From JABDBL01 sp963845445 (GTDB lineage: Bacteria; Cyanobacteriota; Vampirovibrionia; Obscuribacterales; Obscuribacteraceae), in contig CAWJSE010000003.1 in NCBI GenBank assembly GCA_963845445.1, positions 186,001-250,000 of the forward strand: DNA of 64,000 nucleotides, read 5' to 3'. This document shows positions 46,253-55,643 of the stretch, piece by piece. The position numbers were made by a program, and so were the translations under genes. Position 1 is the first letter of the stretch. The number at the start of each line of letters is the position of its first letter. Under the pieces are notes generated by a model. The model had not been told where the DNA came from. It searched no databases and worked only from the letters and a program-made list of their open reading frames with translations.

Positions 46253-48034
46253 CTAAGCTATGACTTTTGTTTGTTGCGGGAATACTTCGTAAACAGTATC
46301 TTGCACTTTCTTCAGCAATGCAGCAAAGCCCAGACGTTTCAATGCTGAAATAACAACCGGATTAGGCACTTGCGAAATAAGCCAGATCAAATCCTCTTTT
46401 CGTACAAGTTCTGATTTATTCAATACAGTAATAATTGGTTTGTCTATAGCACCCAATTCACTCAATACGTCATAGACACTGTTCACTTGATCAATTGCAT
46501 GAGGATGTGAAGCATCTACCACATGCAACAATATGTCAGCAACAGAGACTTCTTCTAAAGTAGCGCGGAAAGCCGCTACCAGAGGGGTAGGTAATTTCTT
46601 AATGAAGCCGACAGTATCGCAAAGTAAGATTGTGCTTAAATCCGGTAATGTGGTTTTTCTCGTGGTTGGATCGAGAGTAGCAAATAATTTATCCTCAACA
46701 AAGACTTTGGACTTAGTGAGAGCATTCAGCAAAGTTGATTTGCCTGAATTGGTATAGCCAGTAATAGCAACCACTGGTACATGATTCTCGTTTCGCATAC
46801 GTCTTTGGGTGTCGCGATAATTTTTTATTCTAACAATATCATTTTCCAGATGGGTAATGCGTTGACGAATGCGACGACGATCTATTTCTAATTTAGTTTC
46901 ACCAGGACCTCTAGTACCAATGCCGCCACCAAGACGGCTCATTGCTGTGCCTTTACCAATTAAACGTGGATATAAATATTTCAGTTGCGCCAATTCTACT
47001 TGCAACTTACCTTCAGCTGTACGGGCTCTTTGAGCAAAAATATCCAAAATCAATTCGGTACGGTCTAATACTTTTACACCAAGAGCTTTCTGTAAAGAGG
47101 TGTGTTGCAAGGCACTTAGTTCATGATCAAAAACCACTAAGTTAGCACCGGTCTCCTGTACGAGCAGGGCTAATTCTTGAGCTTTACCAGCGCCCAAGAA
47201 AAACGACGGATCGGCCTCACGTCTTGATTGAGTAAAACGTCGGCACACTGTGGCTCCGGCTGTACGGGCTAATTGAGCCAATTCATCCAAATCATCTTCC
47301 ATTTGCCAGGGGTCAGTATCGTCCGTAATCAGACCAACAAGTATTGCTCGTTCTTCCCCAGCTCGCACTTGCAGTCCTGGTGACTGCTTACGAAATTCTT
47401 CTTCTAATGCTTGAATGAGAATAGTAAAATCTTCTTCTTGCGCTAAACGAATTGTGCAAGTAGGCATTTGCTTCCATAAATTGCCTTCATTATCTCGATC
47501 CGGCAAAAGATGAATAATCTCAACAGAATCAGCTAAACGACTTTGTTCGCCATGCGCTCGGCTAAAAGTACCCCGCGAATCAACATTAACCTGGGCAAGC
47601 AAATCAAGCCGATTTTTTGCTAAAGCCATTAGATTATCTTTGTTCACATGAGATTCGCCGTTTTTAGAATCATCGTTTTTGTGCTTGCCTTTTTCGGCCA
47701 AGTGAGTATATATAACTCTGTGCCCACAGAGTCTACCTGGGCCTACCCTAACCTGTCTTAGTTCCGGCGTATTAATTTGCCAAGGCTGCCCTAAGGTGAC
47801 ATTGACAATTTGCCCTCGCCTATTTGCAACAAGTGATATGGGTTGACCTAAACGGTGAGAAATTTCTGCTACCGCTTCAGCTAAGTCTATAGTTATAACC
47901 CTGTCTGGCGGGAGCCGCCTTTGTAACAAGCGATTCAGTTGATTAATCTCTGATTTTTTCAGTCCTTTAGCCTTGATTAAATCTAGAGTGCCTGTCAATT
48001 GCAGCTTACCTCCACGAAAAAATCCTACCAACAC
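46253..48034 (-). CDS. hflX: GTPase HflX
   Basis: HflX is a ribosome-splitting GTPase that rescues stalled or heat-damaged 70S ribosomes. The HflX-specific domain (GLITDDTDPWQMEDDLDELA, SFFLGAGKAQELALLVQETG, KVLDRTELILDIFAQRARTAEGK) precedes the G domain with P-loop GYTNSGKSTLLNAL, G2/G3 (LFATLDPTTRK, LCDTVGFIKKLPTPL) and NKSE. An N-terminal extension of about 170 residues (RRLPPDRVITIDLAEAVAEI) is longer than in E. coli and resembles cyanobacterial HflX. 593 residues. It is cotranscribed with the unknown gene downstream. Confidence 0.95.
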   Translation of the reverse strand: MLVGFFRGGKLQLTGTLDLIKAKGLKKSEINQLNRLLQRRLPPDRVITIDLAEAVAEISHRLGQPISLVANRRGQIVNVTLGQPWQINTPELRQVRVGPGRLCGHRVIYTHLAEKGKHKNDDSKNGESHVNKDNLMALAKNRLDLLAQVNVDSRGTFSRAHGEQSRLADSVEIIHLLPDRDNEGNLWKQMPTCTIRLAQEEDFTILIQALEEEFRKQSPGLQVRAGEERAILVGLITDDTDPWQMEDDLDELAQLARTAGATVCRRFTQSRREADPSFFLGAGKAQELALLVQETGANLVVFDHELSALQHTSLQKALGVKVLDRTELILDIFAQRARTAEGKLQVELAQLKYLYPRLIGKGTAMSRLGGGIGTRGPGETKLEIDRRRIRQRITHLENDIVRIKNYRDTQRRMRNENHVPVVAITGYTNSGKSTLLNALTKSKVFVEDKLFATLDPTTRKTTLPDLSTILLCDTVGFIKKLPTPLVAAFRATLEEVSVADILLHVVDASHPHAIDQVNSVYDVLSELGAIDKPIITVLNKSELVRKEDLIWLISQVPNPVVISALKRLGFAALLKKVQDTVYEVFPQQTKVIA

Positions 48035-48188
48035 AAAATTCCCAATTGCTGAGCATGTTTGCGGCGAAAGGGTTATTCTGCTTAGTAATGAAGCTATATA
48101 CCATTAGAGATAATCATACACCCGATTTAATTAGAAAAACCAACATTTAATATTACTGCTTTTCTGCCGCTATTTACTTACCGTTCTC

Positions 48189-49635
48189 TCAGCAACCTAG
48201 CGCCAGCTTATGTCTAAACAATGGTCGCATGCCAGATTCCCCGCACATGCCAGGACTTGGCAATATTTTGCCAGGATTGCATAAAACTCTTGGATCAAAA
48301 GCTCTTTTGACTGATTCCATAGCTTGCAGATCGGGCGGAAAAAGCAAATGTCATAGCACTTCTCTTTTCAATGCCTATGCCGTGCTCTCCGGTAAGAGCT
48401 CCTCCTAGATCGACACCCAGTTTGAGAATTTCATAGGCGGCTTTCAATACTTTTTCCATCTGTTTTTCATCGGTTTGATCATATAGCAAACATGGATGCA
48501 AATTACCGTCACCAGCGTGAAAAATATTGGCAATGGTGACTGAGTATTTATTACCAATTTCTTTAATACCTCTAATCGATTCAGCAAGTTTTGAGCGCGG
48601 CACCACTCCATCTAAAACATAACCATGTGGTGCTATTCTACCCAGCGCCCCAAAAGCAGCTTTGCGCGCCTTCCACATTGCAGCCCGATCAGGTTCCGAC
48701 TTCGCCCAAGAGTATCCTAAAGTATGGCAATTATTTAAAATCTGCTCCACCTGCTTTTTTTCTCTGTCAACACTTATACGTGCGCCATTAACTTCAACAA
48801 TTAAAAGTGCTTCGGCCTGTCTATTTAGCCCTAACTTAAATGCATCTTCGACAGCGTTAAGAGTGAGCTGATCAATCATCTCCATAGCACTAGGAATTAT
48901 CCCAGCCGCAATAATATTGGATACTGACTGTCCACCCTCTTCCAGCGTCGAAAAATAAACAAGAGCAGTTTCTGTTTTCTCCGGCAAAGGTATAAGCTTT
49001 AACGTCGCCTCGCTTACTATTCCCAAAGTACCTTCCGAACCAGTAAAAAGACTAAGCCAATCCAGTCCAAGACCAGGACGTCTGTCATTACAATCAATCA
49101 AGTTTCCATCCGGTAAAATTATTTTCATGCCCAGAACATGGTCAACAGTGGTGCCATATTTAAGGGTGTGAGGACCGCCGGCATTTTCGGCGATATTACC
49201 TCCAATTGTTGAAGCCAATTGGCTGGAAGGATCTGGCGCAAAACATAAATTATAAACAGCGGCTGCTTGAGAAACAGAGCTATTAGTAACTCCTACTTCT
49301 ACAGAAGCGGAGCAATCAACAGGATCTATTTGCAAAATTTTTGTCATACGCGTGAGCACGATACTAATGCCACCACAGACAGTGGTGGCCCCTCCTGATA
49401 GTCCGGTGCCAGCTCCCCGCGCCGTAAAGGGAGATCCGTAAATATTAGCAATTTTTACAACAGACTGAAGCTCTTTTGTGCTTCCCGGCAAAATTACAAG
49501 ATCTGGAATAGCGCTATCAAGCGTCTCAGCATCGCAATTATACAAAGTAAGGTCTATGTGCTGCGACAAAACATTGTCTTTGCCAACAATATTCCTTAGC
49601 TCACTTGCGAGTTTTTTATAGTCTACTGCTATCAT
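48189..49635 (-). CDS. FAD-linked oxidase, GlcD/lactate dehydrogenase-type, frameshifted
   Basis: FAD_binding_4 enzymes of the GlcD type oxidise glycolate or D-lactate. FAD-binding blocks are FTARGAGTGLSGGATTVCGG, STIGGNIAENAGGPHTLKYG and GSEGTLGIVSEATLKLI; the C-terminal catalytic segment TIANIFHAGDGNLHP and TGEHGIGIEKRS are present. The frame ends at 48295. Removing one C from the CCC run (GGG at 48333-48335 on the plus strand) restores DLQAMESVKRAFDPRVLCNP, then GKILPSPG, the standard GlcD ending, with stop at 48189. About 482 residues in total. No GlcE/GlcF neighbour is present, so the electron acceptor is unknown. Confidence 0.85.
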
Positions 49636-49640
49636 CTAAG

Positions 49641-50474
49641 CTAGTGACCAGGGATAGTTTCGCGGTCGCCGGTTGTATATTTAAAACCTTCCACACCATA
49701 ATTTTGAGTAAACATAGCTCCTTTATTGGTGTACGCTCGTTTGGAACCAGCGGGAAATCGCAGCAAGTCTGTTTGCCCCGATATAGATTTTATAACTAAA
49801 AGAACCATAGCATTAAAGGCTACATTCGGGCTTTTCTGCGGCATATCTAAATTAATAATCTGACCATCTTTCGTCACTGTATAATTAACATAACAAGCTA
49901 TCGGTTGGCTATACTTAAAGGCTGATTGCGCTATAGTATTGAATTTGTCGTATACAGCAGCAGCTACACGTTTGTGCCACTCATCCCAAGCCAATTGCAT
50001 TTCAGGTGAAATGTCAGGATCATTTCTAGCCTCGGCTGATGCATTTAATTGTTGAGTGCCTATATTGGCTTGGGCACTAGTGTCAAGACCTGGAACACTC
50101 TGCTCTCCATTAAAACTAGGGTTAGCTGGTTGAGCTAATCCGGGAGGATTGGCATTAGCAACTTGAGCACTTTGAGAGGCTTTCAGGTTAAATGCATCCG
50201 GCGGTGGCTCGAAACTCTCACCAATAGATGGCATGCCCATTGAGGTACTGCTGCCGAAGCTGTCTCGGGCATTGTTTAGATCTCGAAGGTTTAAACTAGG
50301 GCTTTTATTGGGTCCTAAATAATTTTGCTCTTTTACAGAACCTTGCAGAAGATTATTAGGCGCCTGGGCTAATACCTGGCAAGCATTACTAATGCAGCAA
50401 AAGACTATAAAAAATGACAAAGCAAACCTTTGGGCTTGTCTGTGTGTTTTATATAATCGTGATGGAATACTCAC
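49641..50474 (-). CDS. Exported TonB-C-terminal-like protein
   Basis: The protein has 277 residues from a GTG start. A hydrophobic N-terminus (ALSFFIVFCCISNACQVLAQ) should export it. A Pro/Asn/Ser-rich linker covers residues about 40-150. The C-terminal domain (SPEMQLAWDEWHKRVAAAVYDKF, CYVNYTVTKDGQIINLDMPQK, NAMVLLVIKSISGQTDLLRF) has the TonB_C fold order. There is no long Pro-rich transmembrane-spanning stretch as in true TonB. It lies 5 bp from the GlcD-type gene on the same strand. A related, broken gene is at 21680-22152. Confidence 0.65.
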   Translation of the reverse strand: MSIPSRLYKTHRQAQRFALSFFIVFCCISNACQVLAQAPNNLLQGSVKEQNYLGPNKSPSLNLRDLNNARDSFGSSTSMGMPSIGESFEPPPDAFNLKASQSAQVANANPPGLAQPANPSFNGEQSVPGLDTSAQANIGTQQLNASAEARNDPDISPEMQLAWDEWHKRVAAAVYDKFNTIAQSAFKYSQPIACYVNYTVTKDGQIINLDMPQKSPNVAFNAMVLLVIKSISGQTDLLRFPAGSKRAYTNKGAMFTQNYGVEGFKYTTGDRETIPGH

Positions 50475-50573
50475 TTTTGTTCTTAACCACGGCTTGCGTA
50501 ATGCAAATTGAACCTTGCTGTTGTAACATAATCCATCAGTATTGTAACCATAGTGAAAGCGGACGGCAAGTTA

Positions 50574-51398
50574 ATGCACGACATAGGATTGACAAGATTT
50601 CAAGGCATAGGGTCGGGCATTATAGATAGTCACGCCCACTTGGTGAAAGAATTCTTTGCCGAAGATCAAAAATTGGTTATCGAAAATATGAAGCGGTTTA
50701 ATGTCACGCAAATAATCAATCCGGGCATTGATTTAAAGACTATTCCAGAACTTATTGAATTGGCTGATAACAATGAGAACATATACCTGGGAATAGGATT
50801 GCACCCGCATCAAGCAAATGAATGGGATGAATTGAGCGCTAAAACTATCGAAAAGTATATCAGCCATCCCAAAGTAGTCGCCATAGGAGAATGTGGTTTA
50901 GACCTTTATTACAACAATAGTCCAAAGGAAGCACAAATGTTTGCTCTTAGAGAACAACTGCGTCTAGCACGCCAATTTGGTAAACCGGTTATTATTCACT
51001 GCCGCGACGCCTGGAATGAATTGTTCGAAATCTTAGCCGAAAATAGCGAACCAATTCGGGGTGTTTTACATTGTTTCACCGGCAATATAGATGTTATTAG
51101 TCGTCTAAAACAAGCAGGGCAGCACGTGGACTTTTCTATATCATTTTCTGGCATTGTCACTTTTCCCAAGTCTCAAGACCTACAAGCTGCTGCAAAAATT
51201 GTCGATGACAATAAATTACTGGTTGAAACTGACTGTCCTTTTTTAGCACCACTTCCGGTGCGAGGCAAGCGTAATGAACCAGCCTATGTCTGGTATACAG
51301 CAGAAAAATTAGCCGAGTTAAGAAACCAGCCATTAGCAGATGTAGCTGCTTTGTGCACTGCTAACGCGCAAAGACTATTTGGTTTAAAATGCAATTAA
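50574..51398 (+). CDS. tatD: TatD family metal-dependent DNase
   Basis: TatD proteins are TIM-barrel nucleases with 3'-5' DNase activity in repair and cell death. Metal ligands are in GIIDSHAHLVKEFFAED (near the N-terminus), GIGLHPHQANEWDE, GECGLDLYY, VIIHCRDAWNELFEIL, LHCFTGNIDVI and the LVETDCPFLAPLPVRGKRNEP block, so the active site is complete. ATG 50574 is preferred over GTG 50553, since TatD usually starts within about 10 residues of the first HxH. The next gene starts within its last codons. Confidence 0.92.
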   Translation: MHDIGLTRFQGIGSGIIDSHAHLVKEFFAEDQKLVIENMKRFNVTQIINPGIDLKTIPELIELADNNENIYLGIGLHPHQANEWDELSAKTIEKYISHPKVVAIGECGLDLYYNNSPKEAQMFALREQLRLARQFGKPVIIHCRDAWNELFEILAENSEPIRGVLHCFTGNIDVISRLKQAGQHVDFSISFSGIVTFPKSQDLQAAAKIVDDNKLLVETDCPFLAPLPVRGKRNEPAYVWYTAEKLAELRNQPLADVAALCTANAQRLFGLKCN

Positions 51399-52879
51399 TT
51401 AGCCCTGTAGAAATAACTTTTCTAATACTAGTTTATGGGCTAGTTCTAGTCTCCATAGTATGGTTTGTCACCCGTACAGAAGGACATGCAGAAGGCTTTT
51501 TAGCTGCGAACAGAGATGTAGGTATTTTAAGAGGCTCGCTTAGCCTGGCTGTAAGCTGGGTCTGGGCCCCAGCAATCTTTATTTCTTCTATGCAAGCCTT
51601 CACTAAAGGCATCCCCGGAGTTTTTTGGTTTACAGCACCAAATATTTTATGTTTTTTTATCTTCATGCCCTTAGCGATAAGACTGAGAAAACTCGCTCCG
51701 TTCGGCTATACATTGCCCGAATTTATATGTCGCCGCTTTAAAGGAAACCCTGCAGTGCATATTGCTTTTCTTTTAGTATTCTTCGGATATCAGCTTGGAG
51801 CCATTATTATCAATACGCTGGCTGGGGGTAAATTACTTAATATTATAAGCGGCATAGATCTTCGATTTGCCATTATTGCCATGTCCTTAATAGCTCTTTC
51901 GTATACTCTGCTTAGTGGTTTGCGCGCGTCCATTTTGACCGATGTAATACAGATGATTATGTTATTAGGTATAGCTTTCGTTCTTGTGCCGTGGTGTATC
52001 ACCAGAGCAGGTGGCTGGACAATTGTTGTGGAAGGGCTTGGGGGAGTTGATGGCTCGCATAGATCTCTATTAGATCCCTGGATTGCTTTTAGCATGGGTA
52101 TCCCAATGACACTCGGCCTTATTTCAGGACCTATCGGAGATCAGGTTTTCTTTCAACGAGGGCTGGCGGTGAGAAAAGAAAATATAGCCAAAACCTTCAT
52201 TTATGGCGGACTATTGTTCGGCATCGTTCCTATTACGTTATCTTTATTAGGGTTTGTTGGTGCCACTGAAGTCAATTGTGGTGCGATATCGGTAGCTGAT
52301 CCACAAGTAATTGGTCCAATAGTGATTGCCAGTTTATTGCCTAAAGGTTCTATTTTCGCTTTTACGCTTATGGCTTTTGCTGGACTTTGCTCGACTCTGG
52401 ATTCTTCTTTATGCGCCATTAGTTCACTGGGTAGCATAGATATTTTTAGCAAATATATCAATACAAAATCATCTGATCATTCGATTGTCACCGCGGCGAG
52501 AGTGTGCATGTTGAGTATGACTATGCTTGGCACAATAATCGCCCTACTGCAGCCTAAATTATTATGGTGCTTTTTAGCCTTTGGCGCGCTGGCATCGGCA
52601 GGCTTGTTCCCGACAGTATTTGCTCTTTATTGGAAACGGCTTCCGGCTTGGGGTGCATTCTGGTCCGTAATATTGGCATTATGCATAGGAACCCCTTTAT
52701 CCATCTATGCCAATATAATTGACAATCAATTTCTCATTGTTGCAGCATCAATTTTGAGCGTTTCAATAGGACTGGTTGTTTGTGTAATATCCGGGCTGAT
52801 CAATCGTGACCAAGATTTTGACTATATTGGTTTAGTCAAAGAGAACAAAGCCTTAAAAGTTAAACCAATTACTCAATAG
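51389..52879 (+). CDS. Sodium:solute symporter (SSS family)
   Basis: The protein has 496 residues and about 13 membrane helices. SSS family segments are AVSWVWAPAIFISSMQAFTK, the GYTLPEFICRRF loop, LSGLRASILTDVIQMIMLL and FAGLCSTLDSSLCAISSLGS, the last being a helix with a Na+-site-type SSL/D cluster. The substrate (for example proline, pantothenate, urea or a sugar) is not predictable. Its start overlaps the end of tatD by 10 bp, so the two are transcribed together. Confidence 0.88.
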   Translation: MQLISPVEITFLILVYGLVLVSIVWFVTRTEGHAEGFLAANRDVGILRGSLSLAVSWVWAPAIFISSMQAFTKGIPGVFWFTAPNILCFFIFMPLAIRLRKLAPFGYTLPEFICRRFKGNPAVHIAFLLVFFGYQLGAIIINTLAGGKLLNIISGIDLRFAIIAMSLIALSYTLLSGLRASILTDVIQMIMLLGIAFVLVPWCITRAGGWTIVVEGLGGVDGSHRSLLDPWIAFSMGIPMTLGLISGPIGDQVFFQRGLAVRKENIAKTFIYGGLLFGIVPITLSLLGFVGATEVNCGAISVADPQVIGPIVIASLLPKGSIFAFTLMAFAGLCSTLDSSLCAISSLGSIDIFSKYINTKSSDHSIVTAARVCMLSMTMLGTIIALLQPKLLWCFLAFGALASAGLFPTVFALYWKRLPAWGAFWSVILALCIGTPLSIYANIIDNQFLIVAASILSVSIGLVVCVISGLINRDQDFDYIGLVKENKALKVKPITQ

Positions 52880-52890
52880 TATCTTTATCT

Positions 52891-55569
52891 TTATTTAGCA
52901 GCCTTTTTATTCTTCATGATTTCCGCCTTGAGCTCACGCGCTTTTGCCGCCGATGGCGATTTGGGATCTATCTTCGAAAAGAAGGACAAAGCTTGATCTG
53001 GTTTGTGTTGACTAAGGTCTTCTTTGCCCATACAGAGATAAGCCTCATTAAGTTCATTATTCTCCGTCTCGGTGAGCGGGTCAGATAACTGTTTTCCTTC
53101 AAGAATATTGATCACTTGCCCATATTTTCCCGAGCTAAGTAAAACGTCAAGCGAAGTAACTGGCGGTATAGGAGTGGACAAGGCTGCATATATAATATAG
53201 GCACAAGCAAACAAGCAAGCAGAAGTTATAATAACTATCGCAAGAAACCATAAGTTAATTGGTCTGCGAACAGTTTCTGCTTTAAGCGCTGCTGCTCTCG
53301 CTCGGGTAGATACTAAGGAACTGTCTGCCTGCCTCAACTGCTTCCAACCTTCCAGTCGCGATAGCGTGTTTTTTCTCAGTCGATTAATGACAAAATCTCC
53401 TTCTGGAACATGTTCAATGCCATTATTGCTTGGTGCGACTGGTCCTTGAGACGCGGAAGCATAGTTTCCATCAATCATAGGCCGCCTGGAGTATGATTGC
53501 ACAGCTTCAACCATGGGCACCGAGGGCACCGAGGCTGTTGGGTCGACAGTAGCAAAATTAGAAAGTTCTGAAACAGATCTTGGTAATTGAGAAGCATCGA
53601 TCACGGATCCAGAAGATTTGATCGAGTTAGGTACAGAAGAGACTTTGCCTTGAGACAATGAAGTCGGCGGTTTAATTGCTTGCTTATCCTGCAGCGGAAA
53701 CCAACCCGAAGCAGTCGGTGAAGTGTGCTGCTCAGGAGAATTTGGAATATTAAACTCTGCCATGGCTTTCATGGATGAAGCACTAGGTACATTCATTGTT
53801 ATAGGATTATTTTTACCCGCCGGCGGCAAACTTGTCTTCACTGACTTAGCATTAGGCATAGCACTTTGACTGAGCTTTTGATGCGCACCGGTCTGTCCAC
53901 GTTTAGCTGCTTCCATTAAACGGTCAACTGTTTTGCTCTTAGTCATAGCTTGTTCTTTGGCACTTTTTTGCGCAGGTTTCTCCATAGGAGTTGCAGCAGG
54001 CCAAATGTGAGAGTCTTTGAGCTCTTTTGCTTGTCTTTGCTTGGCTATTTCTGCTTGCTTGGCTATTTCTGCTTGCTCGGCTATTTTTGCCTGCTCGGCT
54101 ATTTTTGCCTGCTCGGCTATTTTTGCTTGCTCAGCTATTTTTGCTTGCTCGGCTATTTTTGTTTGCTCGGCCATTTTTGCTTGCTCAGCTATTTTTGCTT
54201 GCTCAGCTATTTTTGCTTGCTCAGCTATTTTTGCTTGCTCAGCTATTTTTGCTTGCTCGGCTAATCCTGCTGTATAAGCATTGCTCTCAGCGGGTTTAGC
54301 ACTAAAGGTATTTGGTTCATGCTTATCTTGATTTGACTCCCATATAGCGGATAGATACGACCCGCCGTGTAAATCTGTAGCTGGGGTTATAGCCCCCAGT
54401 AACGGAAGGTTCGTATCTAAAACAGCTGCTGCCGATTTAGCTGAAGGCTCCAGCGATATATTACCCCAAGCCGGAATCAGTGCATCACCATCTTGCCTAG
54501 CCAGATCATCGGAAGTAATTGCTTTTGCATATTCTTCTTTTTTGACCGCTAAAATACTTTCATCAAGGGTATTTCTTTGTTGCACAACTGCTTTAGCCAG
54601 TGCACTGAGAGGGTTTCCTTGGTCTTGCCATGCCATTTCAAATTCTAGCAAGAACTCTTGCACGCTGGCCTGACGCTCAAAAGGCTGTTTGGATAAAGCT
54701 CTAGCAATTACATCTTCCACTGCATCGGGAAACACTAAATCAGGGCGCACAGCGGATAGTGTTCTGGGAGCTTCATTAACGTGCATGACCATAACATTCA
54801 CATTTTCAAGCTGTGGAAAAGGCCGGCAACCTGTCAACATTTCAAAAACCACTATGGCTAATGAATAAATGTCACTGCGACTGTCTAAATCCAATCCTTG
54901 GCATTGCTCCGGACTCATATAAGCTGGGCTGCCAGAAACGGTGCGCGGCTTTTCTAATTTAAAACTCGATTGCGCATGCTGAGGAGAGTCGGCAATGCCA
55001 AAATCTAATAATTTTACATAATCATGCCCATGCCCACTCTCTTGTAAAACAATATTTTCTGGCTTCAAGTCACGATGAACAATGTCTTGTCTATGGGCTT
55101 CCCCTAGGGCTTCAGATATTTGATGCAATAAGGAAAGAACGCGCTTAGGTTCAAGGTTCCCTCTCTCTTTGATTAGATATCCCAAGGTGGTGCCTTCCAG
55201 GTAGTCCATGACAAAATAAGGCTGTCCATCTTCAGTTACACCCGAATCCCAAATTGTTATGATATGCGGATTACGGAGCTTACTAGCAGCTTGTGCTTCT
55301 CGTAAAAATCTATCTAGCGATGATCCAGCCGCGCCTATATAGCTATGCAGCACTTTGATGGCTACCACCACTTCGCCACGGCCGAGACGTCTTGCTTTGT
55401 AGACAATACCGCTTGAACCTTTACCTATGACAGAATCCACTAGATAACGGTTATTGATCAATGCACCAATGAGCGGATCCTTGCCCACATTTTCAAGAAT
55501 CGTGCCATCACTTGGACATTTTTCAGTGGGCTCATCAAAGTATTGATTGCAGCGCAAACACAACTTCAT
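52891..55569 (-). CDS. Serine/threonine protein kinase with zinc ribbon, long hexapeptide repeat and C-terminal membrane anchor
   Basis: The protein has 892 residues. A zinc ribbon (CLRCNQ...CPSDGT, residues 4-20) precedes an Hanks-type kinase domain (about 43-300): glycine loop GKGSSGIVYKA, lysine in VVAIKVLHS, catalytic loop IVHRDLKPENIVL, DFGIADSP and SPAYMSPEQC. A region of about 13 hexapeptide units (AKIAEQ) follows near residues 435-510 and should form a long charged helix. A polar linker leads to a membrane helix (LWFLAIVIITSACLFACAYI, about 780-805) and a TPR-like tail (YGQVINILEGKQLSDPL). It is thus a membrane-bound kinase with a flexible spacer. Targets unknown. Confidence 0.9.
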   Translation of the reverse strand: MKLCLRCNQYFDEPTEKCPSDGTILENVGKDPLIGALINNRYLVDSVIGKGSSGIVYKARRLGRGEVVVAIKVLHSYIGAAGSSLDRFLREAQAASKLRNPHIITIWDSGVTEDGQPYFVMDYLEGTTLGYLIKERGNLEPKRVLSLLHQISEALGEAHRQDIVHRDLKPENIVLQESGHGHDYVKLLDFGIADSPQHAQSSFKLEKPRTVSGSPAYMSPEQCQGLDLDSRSDIYSLAIVVFEMLTGCRPFPQLENVNVMVMHVNEAPRTLSAVRPDLVFPDAVEDVIARALSKQPFERQASVQEFLLEFEMAWQDQGNPLSALAKAVVQQRNTLDESILAVKKEEYAKAITSDDLARQDGDALIPAWGNISLEPSAKSAAAVLDTNLPLLGAITPATDLHGGSYLSAIWESNQDKHEPNTFSAKPAESNAYTAGLAEQAKIAEQAKIAEQAKIAEQAKIAEQAKMAEQTKIAEQAKIAEQAKIAEQAKIAEQAKIAEQAEIAKQAEIAKQRQAKELKDSHIWPAATPMEKPAQKSAKEQAMTKSKTVDRLMEAAKRGQTGAHQKLSQSAMPNAKSVKTSLPPAGKNNPITMNVPSASSMKAMAEFNIPNSPEQHTSPTASGWFPLQDKQAIKPPTSLSQGKVSSVPNSIKSSGSVIDASQLPRSVSELSNFATVDPTASVPSVPMVEAVQSYSRRPMIDGNYASASQGPVAPSNNGIEHVPEGDFVINRLRKNTLSRLEGWKQLRQADSSLVSTRARAAALKAETVRRPINLWFLAIVIITSACLFACAYIIYAALSTPIPPVTSLDVLLSSGKYGQVINILEGKQLSDPLTETENNELNEAYLCMGKEDLSQHKPDQALSFFSKIDPKSPSAAKARELKAEIMKNKKAAK
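54045..54262. repeat. 18-bp tandem repeat (12-13 copies) inside the kinase gene
   Basis: Near-identical 18-bp units read, on the minus strand, as Ala-Lys-Ile-Ala-Glu-Gln. Variants (AKMAEQ, TKIAEQ, AEIAKQ) cluster in the middle and at one end. The high nucleotide identity points to recent slippage, so copy number may vary between strains. Confidence 0.85.
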
Positions 55570-55643
55570 ATTGTCAATTCTTTATCTCCGAAGCTTTTAT
55601 CAATTTTACTGCTAATGCAAATTCTGAACTGATAATCCACTCC

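Noticed and set aside
53950..54299. Three overlapping plus-strand frames of about 90 residues rich in Cys, Leu, Phe and Ala
   Set aside because: They are shadows of the 18-bp repeat in the minus-strand kinase gene, with no ribosome site and no sense outside the repeat.
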